This document shows positions 1-10,635 of a DNA stretch of 64,000 nucleotides, one piece after another (within the stretch, counting starts at the first letter, position 1; each line of letters opens with the position of its first letter). The translations under genes were made by a program, and so were the position numbers. Under the pieces are notes generated by a model. That model saw only the letters and a list, made by a program, of their open reading frames with translations, did not search any database and was not told the origin of the DNA. The DNA comes from Zygaena filipendulae (taxonomy: Eukaryota > Arthropoda > Insecta > Lepidoptera > Zygaenidae), in NCBI GenBank assembly GCA_907165275.2, contig OU015653.1, positions 1,332,001-1,396,000 on the forward strand, in the 5' to 3' direction.

Positions 1-355
1 TAGGTACACCTATAGCGATTTTTGTATTTTTTATAGTAAATCGTTTATTTACTTTCGGAAAGCAAAATTTGAAGAAGTGGAACTGATGATAAAGACCACC
101 GATGGTCATCGGAACTACTCAATAATAGGTATTTCACGGGTTCTGAATCGTCAACTTTAATATGTTTTCTAAACAATTTATGCCCGTCACAATGTATATG
201 GTGAAGTGGAACTGATGGTGATGCACTGGGAGTACTCCTCAACAATTAACGTCCCTGCGTCGGGAAAAGTAATATTTTGTAAAAGGTGATGAGCAGTTGA
301 CATTAGGCTATTGTGACTTAGAGAAATTACCAACTAAGTCACTTAAAAGCGAAAA
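1..355. other. AT-rich non-coding stretch, unassigned
   Basis: No gene seen. The 15-mer GAAGTGGAACTGATG occurs twice (74-88 and 203-217), followed each time by related text, so this may be a decayed two-unit repeat. A 66-codon minus-strand frame covers it but has no recognisable content. Confidence 0.4.
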
Positions 356-790
356 ATAAACATAAATTTTTAACAAAAAAATTAAAACCGCCTTCCAAAA
401 ACACAAAACTGAAAAGCTAAAAATAAAATGCTAAAATTAACAAAATACCGATTTAATCCAAAAGACAAAAACACACGTAATATTATTATTGGTTTGTGCT
501 ACCACTGATCGGTATGAAGTCGGTGACAAGCCAAATATGGAGGACCAGATGGGCTAAGTCAACTCCCGCAACCAGCTCTACGTGAGCAGAACAACCTAAG
601 TGGGCAGACTACCAGCTTGTCACCGAATTCAAACCTATCAGTGGTAGCACAAACCAATAATAATATTACGTGTGTTTTTGTCTTTTGGATTAAATCGGTA
701 TTTTGTTAATTTTAGCATTTTATTTTTAGCTTTTCAGTTTTGTGTTTTTGGAAGGCGGTTTTAATTTTTTTGTTAAAAATTTATGTTTAT
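356..790. mobile_element. Long foldback (inverted-repeat) element
   Basis: A left arm (356-531) and a right arm (615-790) are near-perfect reverse complements of about 176 bp, around an 83-bp centre. The outer ends read ATAAACATAAATTTTTAAC and its complement; the arms meet at CGGTGACAAG / CTTGTCACCG. Only a few mismatches lie in the inner 40 bp. This is the form of a foldback MITE. No clear target duplication was found. If transcribed, the RNA would form a very long hairpin. Confidence 0.85.
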
Positions 791-2401
791 ATGCTTTAAA
801 ATATCATTCCATTCGGAATTTTCAGACAAATCACATCAAAATTATTATTTTCATTATTTCCGTTCTCATTTTAAAATGCATTTCATCTGTTGTCCTTTAT
901 CAAGTTAATCAAATGCAGTAACAGAAATAGTTGTTCATTTTAAAATGACAACATAAATGCCCAATCATGTGTCGGATGCGATCTCATGCGAGATGGTCAA
1001 CAACTTCCCACGGTGCGTTATTCAACGAATCATCACGCACGAGCTCTTTGGCTCGTGGGAATCACCACAGTGCAATCCGTAAAACTAAGCACCCTCGGAA
1101 GCCAGCTTTAGTCGAGAAGTAATAAAGTCTACCGCCCGCAAACCCAAGGAAGCTTGTCCCGCGACATTATTCTGAGCCCTAAAATAATGATACACATAAA
1201 AATAATCCGGCACTCATTAGAAAGTCCCTGAAGCATCCGCTCTCATTACGTGACTTGTGAAGGGAACGCCGTACGGGCCGACGTACCTTTTTTAATATTT
1301 AGTAACTTTGTCGAGGAAAATAAAGGATGAGAAGTTGAGAACCTTTTTCAACAACAAAATGTAATCTCCGCCCAATTAGGGTCCACTTAATTGGCTTTAG
1401 ATTAACTGGTGAATAAACAAAGAAGATAAATAAATAGTTTACATTTGATTGTTTTCTGTACATCCTATTGTTGTTTTGTTACTTAATGGACGTGCAATCA
1501 ATAAATAAGTAAATGTGATTATCTTTGGTGAAAGTGTTCAAAGATGTTTGTTACTCGATAACGCATAAACGCCTTAACAGATTTGGATGAAGTTTGGCAA
1601 TAAGATAGATCAATATACTAGATGACCGCCTTAAAACATTGTACAAGTACAGTTGTATCAATTGATCTTAATATTAATCCTATAATATTTTTATGTCAAA
1701 CCCAAACAAATGTGATTATTTTAATGTATATTTTTGTGTGTGTGCATAAGTGCTTGTCAGTTGAGCAGAACTCTAGGTCCTGGAAGGAGACATACAGAAC
1801 TATTAATTTCATTAATAAAAATTATAGTTCCCTATATAATAACGGGTAAACAAAGTTAAAAAGACAAAAAAAAAAACAGAATTAATAAGATAATTTTACA
1901 GAAACACAAAAGTTGCAATTCCGTAAATAAAATAGTAACTTAATACCGATTAAAACAATATTTACCGAAAAAATTACTATATTTAGTTTCAAATAAACGT
2001 TACCAAACTTATAACTAATTACGTTATAAACACAGTTCTAGTTAGATTCCTACCAGGTACTTGTTTCCGTGTATAATAAACTGTTATAGAGTAGGCCAAA
2101 AACGCAAACTTTATTAGGCTTTATTTGTTCTTCTGCGAGAACCTTAATTGCTTTCGAAACGGAACGTGTTTTTTTTTTGTAATTAAAGTTTGGTTTAAGT
2201 TTCACTTGCGAGGCGTCTTGACTGAAAACTCGAATTACCTATGGCTTCTTAGACGGGCAGCTCTCATATTTCCTCACTAAACCATAGATAAGTCCGCGTA
2301 CTTAGATCGCGTGGTTTCACCCGAAATTCAACCTTTTCACCTTTGTTGTCGAGTTACTGGAAACCCTGACATACTCGTACATACGTTCCATTTTGTCTAT
2401 G
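791..2401. other. Unassigned AT-rich DNA
   Basis: No coding region or known repeat apart from a short Helitron-like scrap near 1543-1604. The block 960-1290 is richer in GC and looks non-repetitive. Confidence 0.4.
1543..1604 (+). repeat. Helitron-like fragment (5' half only)
   Basis: The text GTTACTCGATAACGC followed by AGATTTGGATGAAGTTTGGC matches the middle of H-A copies such as 19147-19352. Both termini are missing. Confidence 0.45.
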
Positions 2402-2769
2402 TATATACAACGTGTTAATAAATTAACTGAAAACTAGAAAGTAATTTGCTCAGAATCGACTTACGATCGATGGCACCATGTTTTAATATAGGTTGTATTT
2501 TTTCATTTTTACAAGCCCATGTTTAAATTATTTATAATACATTATTTGGCGCGTACGCCGCCCGTAGCAAAAAAATGGAATCGGTCATTGACGCGTAGGC
2601 GCGGGCGTAGCGCTTGAAATTTCGTAGATAGGTCACCTCCAAACTAAGGTAAAATAACTTTTAAACTGTTAATTTTTTCGACATAAATTTTATTTTAATC
2701 ATATTATTGTTTATTTTCCTTAATGGGGTGTATCAGGTTTTTACTTAATTCATTAACACGTTGTATATA
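2402..2769. mobile_element. T-family MITE
   Basis: The ends are inverted repeats of about 25 bp: TATATACAACGTGTTAATAA at 2402 and its near complement at 2745-2769. The internal text (CGCGTACGCCGC..., CGTAGATAGGTCACCTCC) recurs at 15768-16138. No coding capacity. Confidence 0.7.
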
Positions 2770-2807
2770 AAAGTTAATCCCTATTTCCCATCACCAATAA
2801 ATGTTGC

Positions 2808-2983
2808 ATACACGTTATCAGGGGTACAGAGAAGGACAAAGGACATATACTTTTATCCTGGAATTCACCGCGAATATGAAATAACCGCGGGTGAAACAGC
2901 GCAGGACAGCTATAGTGGAATATACTTAAGTAGGTAGGATTTTTCTTTCAATTAACGCAGGTGAAAGCGCGGGGCACAGCTAG
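2808..2983 (+). mobile_element. Helitron-like H-A fragment with two successive 3' ends
   Basis: Starts inside the element (GTTGCATACACGTTATCAGG). A first decayed 3' end (GGTGAAACAGCG...CTATAG, 2910-2915) is followed about 70 bp later by a second one (AGGTGAAAGCGCGGGGCACAG, CTAG at 2980-2983). It is either two overlapping insertions or an internal duplication. Confidence 0.65.
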
Positions 2984-3536
2984 TCTTCAATAAACACACA
3001 CAAATCAAGAACGTCTCTCTTTTCTGGAAGAGAAACTCGTCACATTTGAAATCATTCTTACATAAAATATAAATGCATTCAACATTTTCTCGCTCGGAAA
3101 ATGTAATAAATAATATCACTAAAGGGACAAATTGGTGAACTAAGTTATTTATAGAAAAAGAAAATTATCATTAGGTTTTTGTGTAACCGTCACAGAATGG
3201 CACAATGTAGCATTGGCATTTGGCACTGACTCAAGCGGAAGCGGCCGTGACAAAATTTCTTTTCAACGCTACTTCGTGCGGTACAAGTTACAGGAGAACT
3301 AGTCGTCATCGGTCTTATTACGTCACATACGAAATACTAATATTGATTGTATATCTTGTCTAAACTAAAAATGATGCGCCCCACTACTTAATTAGAAGTT
3401 TTAGATGTGCGAGATCATGACGTATTGATAATATCTCTTTAATAGTGTGAGTGCGGCGACAGTATTGTGCACTTGTGATGAATAGACAGACCAGATTTAT
3501 ATGTGTCGTATCGATATTTCATATCAATTCATGTCA

Positions 3537-3750
3537 TAATCAAAAAATAACGGCGATACATTGAGTTGAAATTTCGCGTAACGTCACTAACCAGTGCAGT
3601 TTGTATGGCGGCTTGTAGCGGTAAACCCACCCTAAACTTTAATGCGCTTCATCTCTGTATTTTCATGTATCTGAATAAAAAAAAATACGTGTCCAATGAT
3701 TTTTAATGTTCTAACTGCCGGACTAATTATAATTTAGATTTTCAAAATTC
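3537..3750 (+). mobile_element. CRE-MITE, truncated and decayed
   Basis: Matches the right two thirds of the family (AAAAAATAACGGCGATACAT ... CTAAACTTTAATGCGC ... GGACTAATTA). The first CRE is mutated (GTAACGTCAC) and the left terminus is absent. Confidence 0.65.
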
Positions 3751-3763
3751 TTCAACATCCCTA

Positions 3764-4006
3764 TTGACTGTAAACTAGACAATAGTTTGCTCAGAATCTA
3801 CTTCTGAATCGATCGCACCAAAAATATATATGTAGTCGCTGATTACAATATTTGACCTTTACTTATGATTTTTAAACTGTCCTTTTGTTAAAATATTTCA
3901 ACAATTTACCTTTTACAACGTGTTGAAGAATTGACTGAGAACTAGAAAATAGATTGCTCAGAATTGACTTCCGAATCGATATATCGCAACATGTTTTAAT
4001 ATAATA
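3764..4006. repeat. Fragments of the T-MITE neighbourhood
   Basis: AGTTTGCTCAGAATCTACTT and the block after TATGTAGTCGCTGATTACAA through ACAACGTGTTGAAGAATTGA match 15681-15850 closely. So sequence next to the T element is shared as well, or the family is longer than its visible TIRs. Confidence 0.6.
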
Positions 4007-4187
4007 ATAGATCATTGTTTACTGTCTGACTGGTGACGACTCGTACTAAATTATTGTTATTTGAAAGGTTTTCTATTGGACCTACATAGATTGTATCTTA
4101 TCTATTTACCTACTGTTTGTGCCGAAATAAATAAAATAAAAATAATATTTACTAAACATACGAACTCAAGATAAACAAGATGTCAAC

Positions 4188-4415
4188 ACACGTTTATCCT
4201 TATCTTATCTTAGATAATGGGGTGGGCAAGTAAAGCCTCGGTACTTCGACCCTTGGGATCTTTTGTACCATCCCCATCCTGTGCTCCTCTTCCTACTCCC
4301 TGAAAACCTCGGCGGCGAAGGCTAGTGTGCAGTGGAGGGGTAAGAGCCTAAAGTCCTCTGGTTCTGGGTGAGCCGTCTCCAGAAGGTCCATACGTTTACG
4401 AGACACGTTTATCCT
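4188..4415 (-). mobile_element. 5'-truncated retroposon with 13-bp target duplication
   Basis: ACACGTTTATCCT occurs at 4188-4200 and again at 4403-4415, flanking a 202-bp insert (4201-4402). Read on the minus strand, the insert ends in a (GATAA)n-like tail (TCTAAGATAAGATA). This is the signature of a target-primed retroposon, probably a LINE 3' end. It sits in an older tRNA-derived SINE. Confidence 0.75.
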
Positions 4416-4482
4416 GATGCAGGGATCGAACTCGTTATAAGCTGGCGTACAGCTCGTCCACTAACCACGATGCTATCATTTA
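4416..4482 (-). repeat. tRNA-derived SINE head
   Basis: On the minus strand GCATCGTGGTTAGTGGACGAG and GAGTTCGATCCCTGC resemble Pol III A and B boxes with normal spacing. Interrupted by the retroposon at 4201-4402. Confidence 0.55.
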
Positions 4483-4497
4483 CACATAATATTATAA

Positions 4498-4690
4498 CTT
4501 GCTGTTCCAGACAGTTTCACCCACGTTAATTTCAGAGATCCCGCGGGAATTCCGGGATAGAGGTACCCTATGTCCTTTTATGTACCCCTGACAAAGTGTA
4601 CACAAATATTCATGATGATCGATTGAGTCGCTATGGCGTGAAAGCGTAACAAACAAACAAACTTTCGCATTTATAATAACTATTAAAGTA
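4498..4690 (-). mobile_element. Helitron-like H-A, decayed
   Basis: Reads TTTCACCCACGTTAATTTC, CCGCGGGAATTCCGGGATA, GGCGTGAAAGCGTAACAAAC and CTTTCGCATTTATAATA, the family order on the minus strand. The terminal CTAG is changed to CTTG-like (4498-4501). Confidence 0.65.
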
Positions 4691-5470
4691 GTAATTTCCC
4701 CCTATTTACCAAAATTATACTATAAAGATTTAAATAAAATACGTATAAATATCTTAAATACAACAGTTGAATAGTGACTCAGTGAATAGTAAAGATAAAT
4801 ACATATTATAAGCGTGGCGTAGAATCATGGCGCGGTCATATTTTCCTCCATAACCTGCATAGCTATTTAACGTAATTTAAGTATGAATAGACTGCTTGCA
4901 TAGGTGCTTTAGTTTCTGGGCTTAGACTGCCAACATTGTCCGCTCTCCTCCCAAAACATCCGCTTCCAAATTTAAATATAAAAAAGAGAGAGAAGAAAAA
5001 AAGCACTCGCGTGAGCCCCACCATTAATTTGGTGCGTGAAAAGAAACGTGAAATAGGTACATGAAGCGACTGCCGTTGGTGGGTAGGTACCGACGCGCCA
5101 ACGCGACCCGGAGCGTTGAAGCAATTCCGTTCACAAATAATAATAATGGATGGATTTTGACTATGAAAATTTATCGGTGCTCGTCGTCGAAAGCAGTTCC
5201 GTGTGCCGATAACATTTTCTCTAGAAACTTTTTGTGAGCGTTCCAAAAACTTTTGTGTTTGTTAATTTGACTAAGAAAGCCAATGGCGTAGCGCTAATCA
5301 GGTGAATTATTAGACGCCCGTACAGTCTCCAGCACCAATATGACTGTATACATTCTGGTCAGTATTTGAACTCTATTACTATTGCAGTAAGGTTCAATGA
5401 CTGTCAAAAGTGTATACATATATCTGTAGCTGCCCGTACGCAGATTTGTTTGATGGGTGAAACTTTGTAT
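4691..5470. other. Unassigned non-coding DNA
   Basis: Contains a 127-codon minus-strand frame (4863-5246) without recognisable domains (see rejected list). 5280-5470 shows nothing. Confidence 0.4.
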
Positions 5471-5706
5471 GGACGCAGATAAGCAATAACATGTTAACCC
5501 ACAAAATTAAGTTATTGGTTCAGAACCATTTATTGAGAGTTAGGGAACGTTTTTTAATTATGTGTTTACCTTATTACATTGCCTAAATATGTAACTAAAT
5601 ATTGAACATAAAAAATGTTGACACAAAATGGCGCTCCTACTTTTAAAACACGATTTACTCAAAATTTCTCCGGTGTGGGTTAACACACTATTGCTTATCT
5701 ATGTCC
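5471..5706 (+). mobile_element. W MITE, complete copy
   Basis: Termini GGACGCAGATAAGCAATAAC and GTTATTGCTTATCTGCGTCC-like complement (here ATTGCTTATCTATGTCC) with GTTAACCCACA/TGTGGGTTAAC just inside. Flanked by GTAT on both sides, a 4-bp target duplication. No ORF. Confidence 0.8.
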
Positions 5707-6027
5707 GTATATAAAATTAAAATTGTTTGATCAATATCACGTTATGACGTGCCACCCATGAAGTTTGCAACGAGCATGGCGCCCTGTATCCGGTGTCAGC
5801 ATGTCAAATTAGTTTTTAGAACTTCTCTATACGCGATGAAAGATATTTAATTTGAGTGTAACGTTGTTATTTTAATTCTGAAGCATAGAGGTTTCAATTC
5901 TGTCACTAACTCTGCATTGGAATTTTTTTTATTGTACTTAGTTTAATTTGCTTTAGCGCGAAATAGCAGAACTGATCCCTAATTTCAATAAATCATTTAA
6001 CTTTGAGATTATATTGTCACATCTTAC

Positions 6028-6228
6028 TCCTACTAATATTAAAAATGTGAAAGTTTGTAAGTATGTTTGGATGAATGGATGGATGGATGGATATTTGTTA
6101 CCTACTCTTTCACGCAAAAACTACTCGATAGGTTTAAATTAAACTTTACAATAATATAGCGTATACATCAGTTTAATACATAGGGAACTCTGAAAACTAA
6201 CGCGGGTGAAACCGCGGGGCACAACTAG
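6028..6228 (+). mobile_element. Helitron-like H-A2, near complete
   Basis: 5' TCCTACTAATATTAAAAATG, a GGAT tandem tract, CTTTCACGCAAAAACTACTC, ACTTTACAATAATATAGC, then hairpin CGCGGGTGAAACCGCG and CTAG at 6225-6228 followed by T. TC...hairpin...CTAG before T is the Helitron signature. Confidence 0.8.
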
Positions 6229-6247
6229 TGACAAATATAATTATATT

Positions 6248-6455
6248 CTCGGTTCGATTCCCAGTGGGGGTGCACTTTGTGTGATGAACACAGGGTTCCA
6301 CTTTCCAATCTGGGTCTGTTTATATATCTATAATATATTATGTAATTCTATGTAGTATATACCACGTTTGCTTGGTTTCCACGACACAAGCTAATAATGC
6401 TTACTGTGGGATCAAGTAGATCTGTGTGTCGTGAAGTGGATTATTATTATAATTT
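6248..6455 (+). repeat. tRNA-derived SINE, 5'-truncated
   Basis: B box GGTTCGATTCC (6251-6261) followed by the family body: GATGAACACAGGGTTCCA, CCACGTTTGCTTGGTTTCCA, GTGGGATCAAGTAGATCTGT and GAAGTGGATTATTATTAT. The same body occurs at 28272-28510, 50940-51400 and, inverted, 23936-24166. The A-box part is missing. Confidence 0.75.
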
Positions 6456-6485
6456 GCCAGGAGGCTGCATTTTAAGGGCCTCTAT

Positions 6486-6650
6486 AACAGGGATTGAAAA
6501 CCGGTACCAATATGGGCTCCGGTTCTTCATTTCGGTTCTCAAAAAGGTTCCCTTTTCGGTTTCGGTTCCGGTTCTGTTCCGGTTCCCTGTGTACCGGTAT
6601 TGGAACCAATGAATAAAGGTTCCAATATACCGGTTCCATACCATTCGATT
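6486..6650. repeat. Degenerate GGTTCC low-complexity tract
   Basis: Dense variants of GGTTCC/GGTTCGG on the plus strand, closed by GGAACC and CCGGTTCC words. Overlapping ORFs on both strands are by-products of the repeat. Confidence 0.7.
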
Positions 6651-6761
6651 TAAAGGTTCTCTAAGAAAAAGACGATATGTTTGACGCTTCTTTGGCGTAT
6701 CTGTTTAGTAGTTTTTGTTCGTTTAGTCGATCAGCGCAATCGATCATTTTATCTTATCTTA

Positions 6762-7020
6762 TCTAATATATATAAATCACGTGTCACGTTGTTTGTCCGC
6801 GATGGACTCCGAAACTACTGAATGGATTTTGATAAAATTTTGTAACCGTTTATAATATGGTCTAACTTAAAAGATAGGATAGTTTTTATCCCGGAATTCC
6901 CGCGGGAACTCCGGAATTAATGCGGGAAACTGCTTTTCACCGTAAACTACAGCACTTTTTTCCCGGAATTACCGCGGGAACTCCGAAATTACCGCAGATG
7001 AAATCGCGGGGGACAGCTAG
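6762..7020 (+). mobile_element. Helitron-like H-C, complete
   Basis: Starts A|TCTAATATATATAAATCACG after a TTATCTTATC tract, runs through CACGTTGTTTGTCCGCGATG and GATAGTTTTTATCCCGG, and ends with a GC-rich 3' region and CTAG (7017-7020) before T. A second copy lies at 51045-51273, inverted. Confidence 0.8.
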
Positions 7021-7021
7021 T

Positions 7022-7416
7022 AAGTCTATAAAATGCAGTAGTAAATTTCCGAAAACTAATAATAAAGGCTATTTATTGTTATTTTTCATATACCTGTGCA
7101 TAATGAATGGGGATGCAGAAAAAAAATATTCAGTGTACTTATGTATTCGTTTATCTTTTTCATTTTCGTCCGGGACGCGTTTGAGTATGGGCCTAAGTAC
7201 CTAGTACCTACCTACTAGCCTTGTACTTAATAAAAGCCATACTCGACCGATATAGTATTTCAAAGCCCACTCCACTCGTTAACGAAGAGTCATTACGATA
7301 CCTAGCATTGCAGTTGTCATTATTTTAATGGAACTCCCATCGTCCTACTAAAGCTCGGCGCCCACTGGCGGGACGCCACGGTAAGGGAGTTTTAGGTGAC
7401 GAATAATAGTAGTATA
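7022..7416. other. Unassigned non-coding DNA
   Basis: No gene or known repeat. 7200-7400 is non-repetitive and slightly GC-richer. Confidence 0.4.
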
Positions 7417-7612
7417 CTAGCTGTGCCCCGCAGTTTCACCCGCGTGAGTTTCGGGATTCCCGCAGGAACTATTTTTTCCCTAAACTGAAATTAGCCTAAG
7501 TGACTCCTTATTACATCAGCTATCTGCCAGTTAAAGTCCCGTAAAAACCAGTCCAACCGTTTCAGAGATTAGCTGGAGCCCGGAACAAACAGACAGACAG
7601 ACAGAATATATA
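7417..7612 (-). mobile_element. Helitron-like H-D
   Basis: Minus-strand 3' end at CTAG 7417-7420, GCGGGTGAAACTGCGGGGC-like hairpin, then AACTCCCTTATTACATCAGC region and CAGACAGACAGACAG near the 5' side. Shares its body with 9799-10150. Confidence 0.7.
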
Positions 7613-7795
7613 ACTACTAAGTACCTACCGTGAATTACATAATTAAGTATACACTAAGTGAAAAATTGTTAATTTGGAATAACAAACAAACACTTCAATT
7701 TTGTTTATATGTATGTGTATGTAAAGATGACATTATAGAAAAATTACAATTATAATCCCTACTGATAATAATGTCTAAATTTTCTATAATGTCAA

Positions 7796-7930
7796 ATGCG
7801 CGCTTTCACGCCTCAACGGCTCAACCGCTCATCATGAAATTTTGCATACACTTTGTCAGGGGTACATAGAAGGACATAGGGCACTTTTGATCCCGGAATT
7901 CCCGCGGGTGAAACCACGGGGAACGGCTAG
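7796..7930 (+). mobile_element. Helitron-like H-A, 5'-truncated
   Basis: CGCTTTCACGCCTCAACGGC, ATGAAATTTTGCATACACTT, GGAATTCCCGCGGGTGAAAC and CTAG at 7927-7930 before T. Confidence 0.7.
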
Positions 7931-8195
7931 TTTATAATAAATTGAAAAAAATCAAACACGGCAAATAATTCTATTATATACGGTCATTATTTAAATTCCA
8001 ACTTTAACCTTTTCTATGGCGCGGCCGTTTTGCGAGGGATTCCGACAACGTGTAAAGTACATGTGTCATAATGAACGGTTAAGTACTGGTGTGAAATGGT
8101 TAACAGACGCAGACGTCTATGGAGTTACTTTTGCATTTACGAGTATCATAATTGGACACAGATAAGCAATAACATGTTTACCCACAAAACTTAGT

Positions 8196-8428
8196 TTTTT
8201 TTATTTTTATTTATTGAACAATTTAAAAATTACAATACCTATAACGTTGGTTATCACAGCGCACATTTAAACTCTTTTGAGTTTGTATTTGCGCAATAGC
8301 AGTCATCTGATGTTATTAGAATACAATATTACTATATTTGTATGTACCTCGCTTTTAATTTTTTATTACTACCCACTTAAACATTTATGAAGAAGGCATC
8401 GCTTATATAGGTTTTTTACTTTTTTTTT
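8196..8428 (-). mobile_element. Retroposon fragment inserted in W MITE
   Basis: On the minus strand it ends AAATTGTTCAATAAATAAAA followed by an A-rich tail, as in LINE/SINE 3' ends. The junctions are in T runs, so the target duplication cannot be fixed. Confidence 0.6.
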
Positions 8429-8508
8429 GTTATTGATACAAAACGATTTATTGAGAATTAAAGAACGTTTTTTTTAATTATGTGTTTACCGTACATTGTT
8501 TAAATATG

Positions 8509-9444
8509 TGTGGGCGTGAGGGTAGTTTCGTTATCAATAACGTTTCCCGCCGGCGTATAGGTCGTAATGCTACGGTCACACGCGCGCCGTGCAGCCCGGC
8601 GGGCTGCCTGGCGGGCTGCGCGGCATGCAGCCCGTCCCGGGCCGGCGGAAATTCAAGCTGTTTACACGCACGCCGTCGTGTCAGTCAGTGCCAGAATGGC
8701 GAGCAGCGAGGATCTCGGTGTTGTTGCTGCCATATCCTTTGGCTTAACTTATTTTTATTGGAAAAAGGAACAAAATTATGAACGATTGTAATATCCGATC
8801 GTAGCGACTTTCTTAGCAACGTTGAATGAAGATCCACTCGTCGCGAAAGCGCGGGACAGACTGACTGCCCGCGCGCGTGTAAACAGTCACCGGGCGCCCG
8901 CACATTCATCCTTTGAACTTTGCCAAAAAACCGACACTTGCCCGATTCGCGGCATTCACGTTCACAGGCGCGTTCACGGGCTCGGGCGTACCGTTTACAC
9001 GCTCGTGAATGTGAATGTGCACGTTGAATGTAGAGTTGAACGCACGCGTGTGAACCTACCATTACTCGTTCGTTCCCCCGCTCCACTCCATTGCCCGACT
9101 CGTCTTTGTGAGAACTTGATATAAAACGCGGGTATGCGTAAGCCACGGTTCATTGTTACTTTGTGTTCGGTTCAGTGCAGTTATAGTGTCGTATCAATCT
9201 AATAGTGATTACGTGTGCTGTGTCATCTAGTTGTTTCCAGAGGTTTGCTTAAGTCGGGAGCACGGGCAGTGGAGGTGAGCGTTCATGCATTGTAAAGGGG
9301 CCCCATTAAACCTACACCTGGGTCGCAAGTCCCAGGCACTGCTCCGTGTTCCCTACGGATATCTGGTATGCTGTATTATCTATAACTATGTTGGTGCAAT
9401 TGCCTATTATAGTTTCATGTTCCTGTTCCTATTCTTTTCCTACA
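8509..9444 (+). mobile_element. Solo LTR of an LTR retrotransposon (936 bp)
   Basis: Starts TGTGGGCG and ends TCCTACA (TG...CA), flanked on both sides by the 4-bp duplication TATG (8505-8508 and 9445-9448). Removing the LTR plus one TATG restores the W-MITE text AAATATG-TAAC exactly. It is much more GC-rich than its surroundings (GC-rich stretches at 8570-8660 and 8860-9000). No gag/pol or second LTR is present, so it is most likely the product of LTR-LTR recombination. Confidence 0.85.
9120..9154 (+). promoter_or_regulatory. Core promoter inside the solo LTR (TATA + Inr)
   Basis: TATAAAA at 9120-9126 and an arthropod initiator-like TTCATTGTT with its A at 9152 lie 32 bp apart, the usual spacing. 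This marks a likely U3/R boundary. A strong donor-like GAG|GTGAGC follows at 9272-9280, and ATTAAA (9305-9310) is a possible poly(A) signal. Confidence 0.65.
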
Positions 9445-9798
9445 TATGTAACAAAATGTTGAACATTATAAAATGTTGACACAAAATGGCGCCATAATTT
9501 TAAAACATGATTTACCCAGTGTGGGTTAACACACTATTGCTTATCTATGTCCAATTATTAGTATGGATTACTCTGCCTCATCTAAAATTTCGTACCGTCC
9601 CACTAGTGGGCGTCGGACTCTTCAACCTTCAACTACTCCCCTCCCCAACTTTTTGTGACGACCCGTTCAAATATTCATGTCCAACTTACCACTGATTATA
9701 CATATCGACAGTTTTTTTCCATTATAATCATACTTTAATAAGTCACATACACACAAAAATGAATGATGACTGGGAATAACTGATGACCTTATAGGTTA

Positions 9799-10150
9799 CT
9801 AGCGGAGCCCTGCGGTTTCACCCGCGTGTGTTTCGTAATTCCTGCAGGAACAATTATTTTTCTCTTTAGAAATTACATTTACATTTTATGTCAAAATTAA
9901 ATAAATTCACTAAAGAGATGGTCAATATGATTAAATAAAAAGTTTGAAATATTAATATATGATGACAATTGGAACGAAAAAATGTCAACTTATATCAAAA
10001 TATATAAATAAATAGGTAACCAATTTATGTTAATATAAAAGTAGCCTTAGTTACTCCTTATAACATCAGCTGTCTGTTAGTGAAAGTCCCATTAAAATCG
10101 GTCCAGCCATTTCAGAGATTAGCCGGAACAAACAGACAGACTGACAGAAA
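9799..10150 (-). mobile_element. Helitron-like H-D with AT-rich internal insertion
   Basis: 3' end CTAG 9799-9802 plus GCGGTTTCACCCGCG; 5' part from about 10035 (CTCCTTATAACATCAGC, CCAGCCATTTCAGAGATTAG, ACAGACAGACTGACAG). The central 9865-10030 is AT-rich and not in the 7417 copy. Confidence 0.65.
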
Positions 10151-10399
10151 ATGTTTAATACTTAATCGTTTTTTTTAATGTAAGTAGCGTATATACTTTT
10201 ACTTTTCATATGCGTTATTTGGAATTAGAAACAATCACTTACATTTTATTTATATGTATATATTAGTGTTGAAGGGTATAGAAAAAATTATAATTAGTTG
10301 ATAGTTTTCATTCGATGTCTGTAATAGCGTTGAAATTGTTTCGGAAATGAGAAATTGATTATATCGTGACTGTGCGACAGGCTTGTTAACCATAACCGG

Positions 10400-10585
10400 C
10401 CGCACTCAGGGTCGTTTTAATGATTACTTAATTTTAATTAATGATTTAAAAAAGAAACTGCCGCACTCAGAGGCATTCATAAAATTAATGTTAATTGGCA
10501 TTTAACTAATGAAGTTAAATTTGGTTAAATGCCAATTAAAGTTAATTAATGAACGTCTCTAAGTGCGGCAGTTTAAAAAAAATCA
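10400..10585. mobile_element. Palindromic MITE, right-truncated copy
   Basis: Outer CCGCACTCAGG and inner CTGCCGCACTCAGAGGC motifs, mirrored by GTCTCTAAGTGCGGCAG at 10553-10571. Same family as the next copy but the outer right arm is gone. Confidence 0.7.
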
Positions 10586-10635
10586 AGTACCTTTTTTTAT
10601 TTTCAACAAGTTCAACTCTATACAAAGACTAACCC

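Larger units (their letters stand above)
8154..9552 (+). mobile_element. W MITE split by two later insertions
   Basis: The left end GGACACAGATAAGCAATAAC (8154) and right end ATTGCTTATCTATGTCC (to 9552) are flanked by AATT on both sides (4-bp TSD). The element is present in three pieces: 8154-8195, 8429-8508 and 9449-9552. The gaps hold a T-rich retroposon (8196-8428) and a solo LTR (8509-9444). Removing both restores the consensus order. Confidence 0.85.

Noticed and set aside
4863..5246. 127-codon minus-strand ORF
   Set aside because: No recognisable domain, low-complexity F-rich run, and no splice or start context; likely chance.
8685..9146. ORFs on both strands (up to 153 codons) in the GC-rich region, including a short frame starting MASSEDLG
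   Set aside because: They fall inside the solo LTR (U3). The short frame faintly recalls Harbinger-type N-termini but is far too short to claim.
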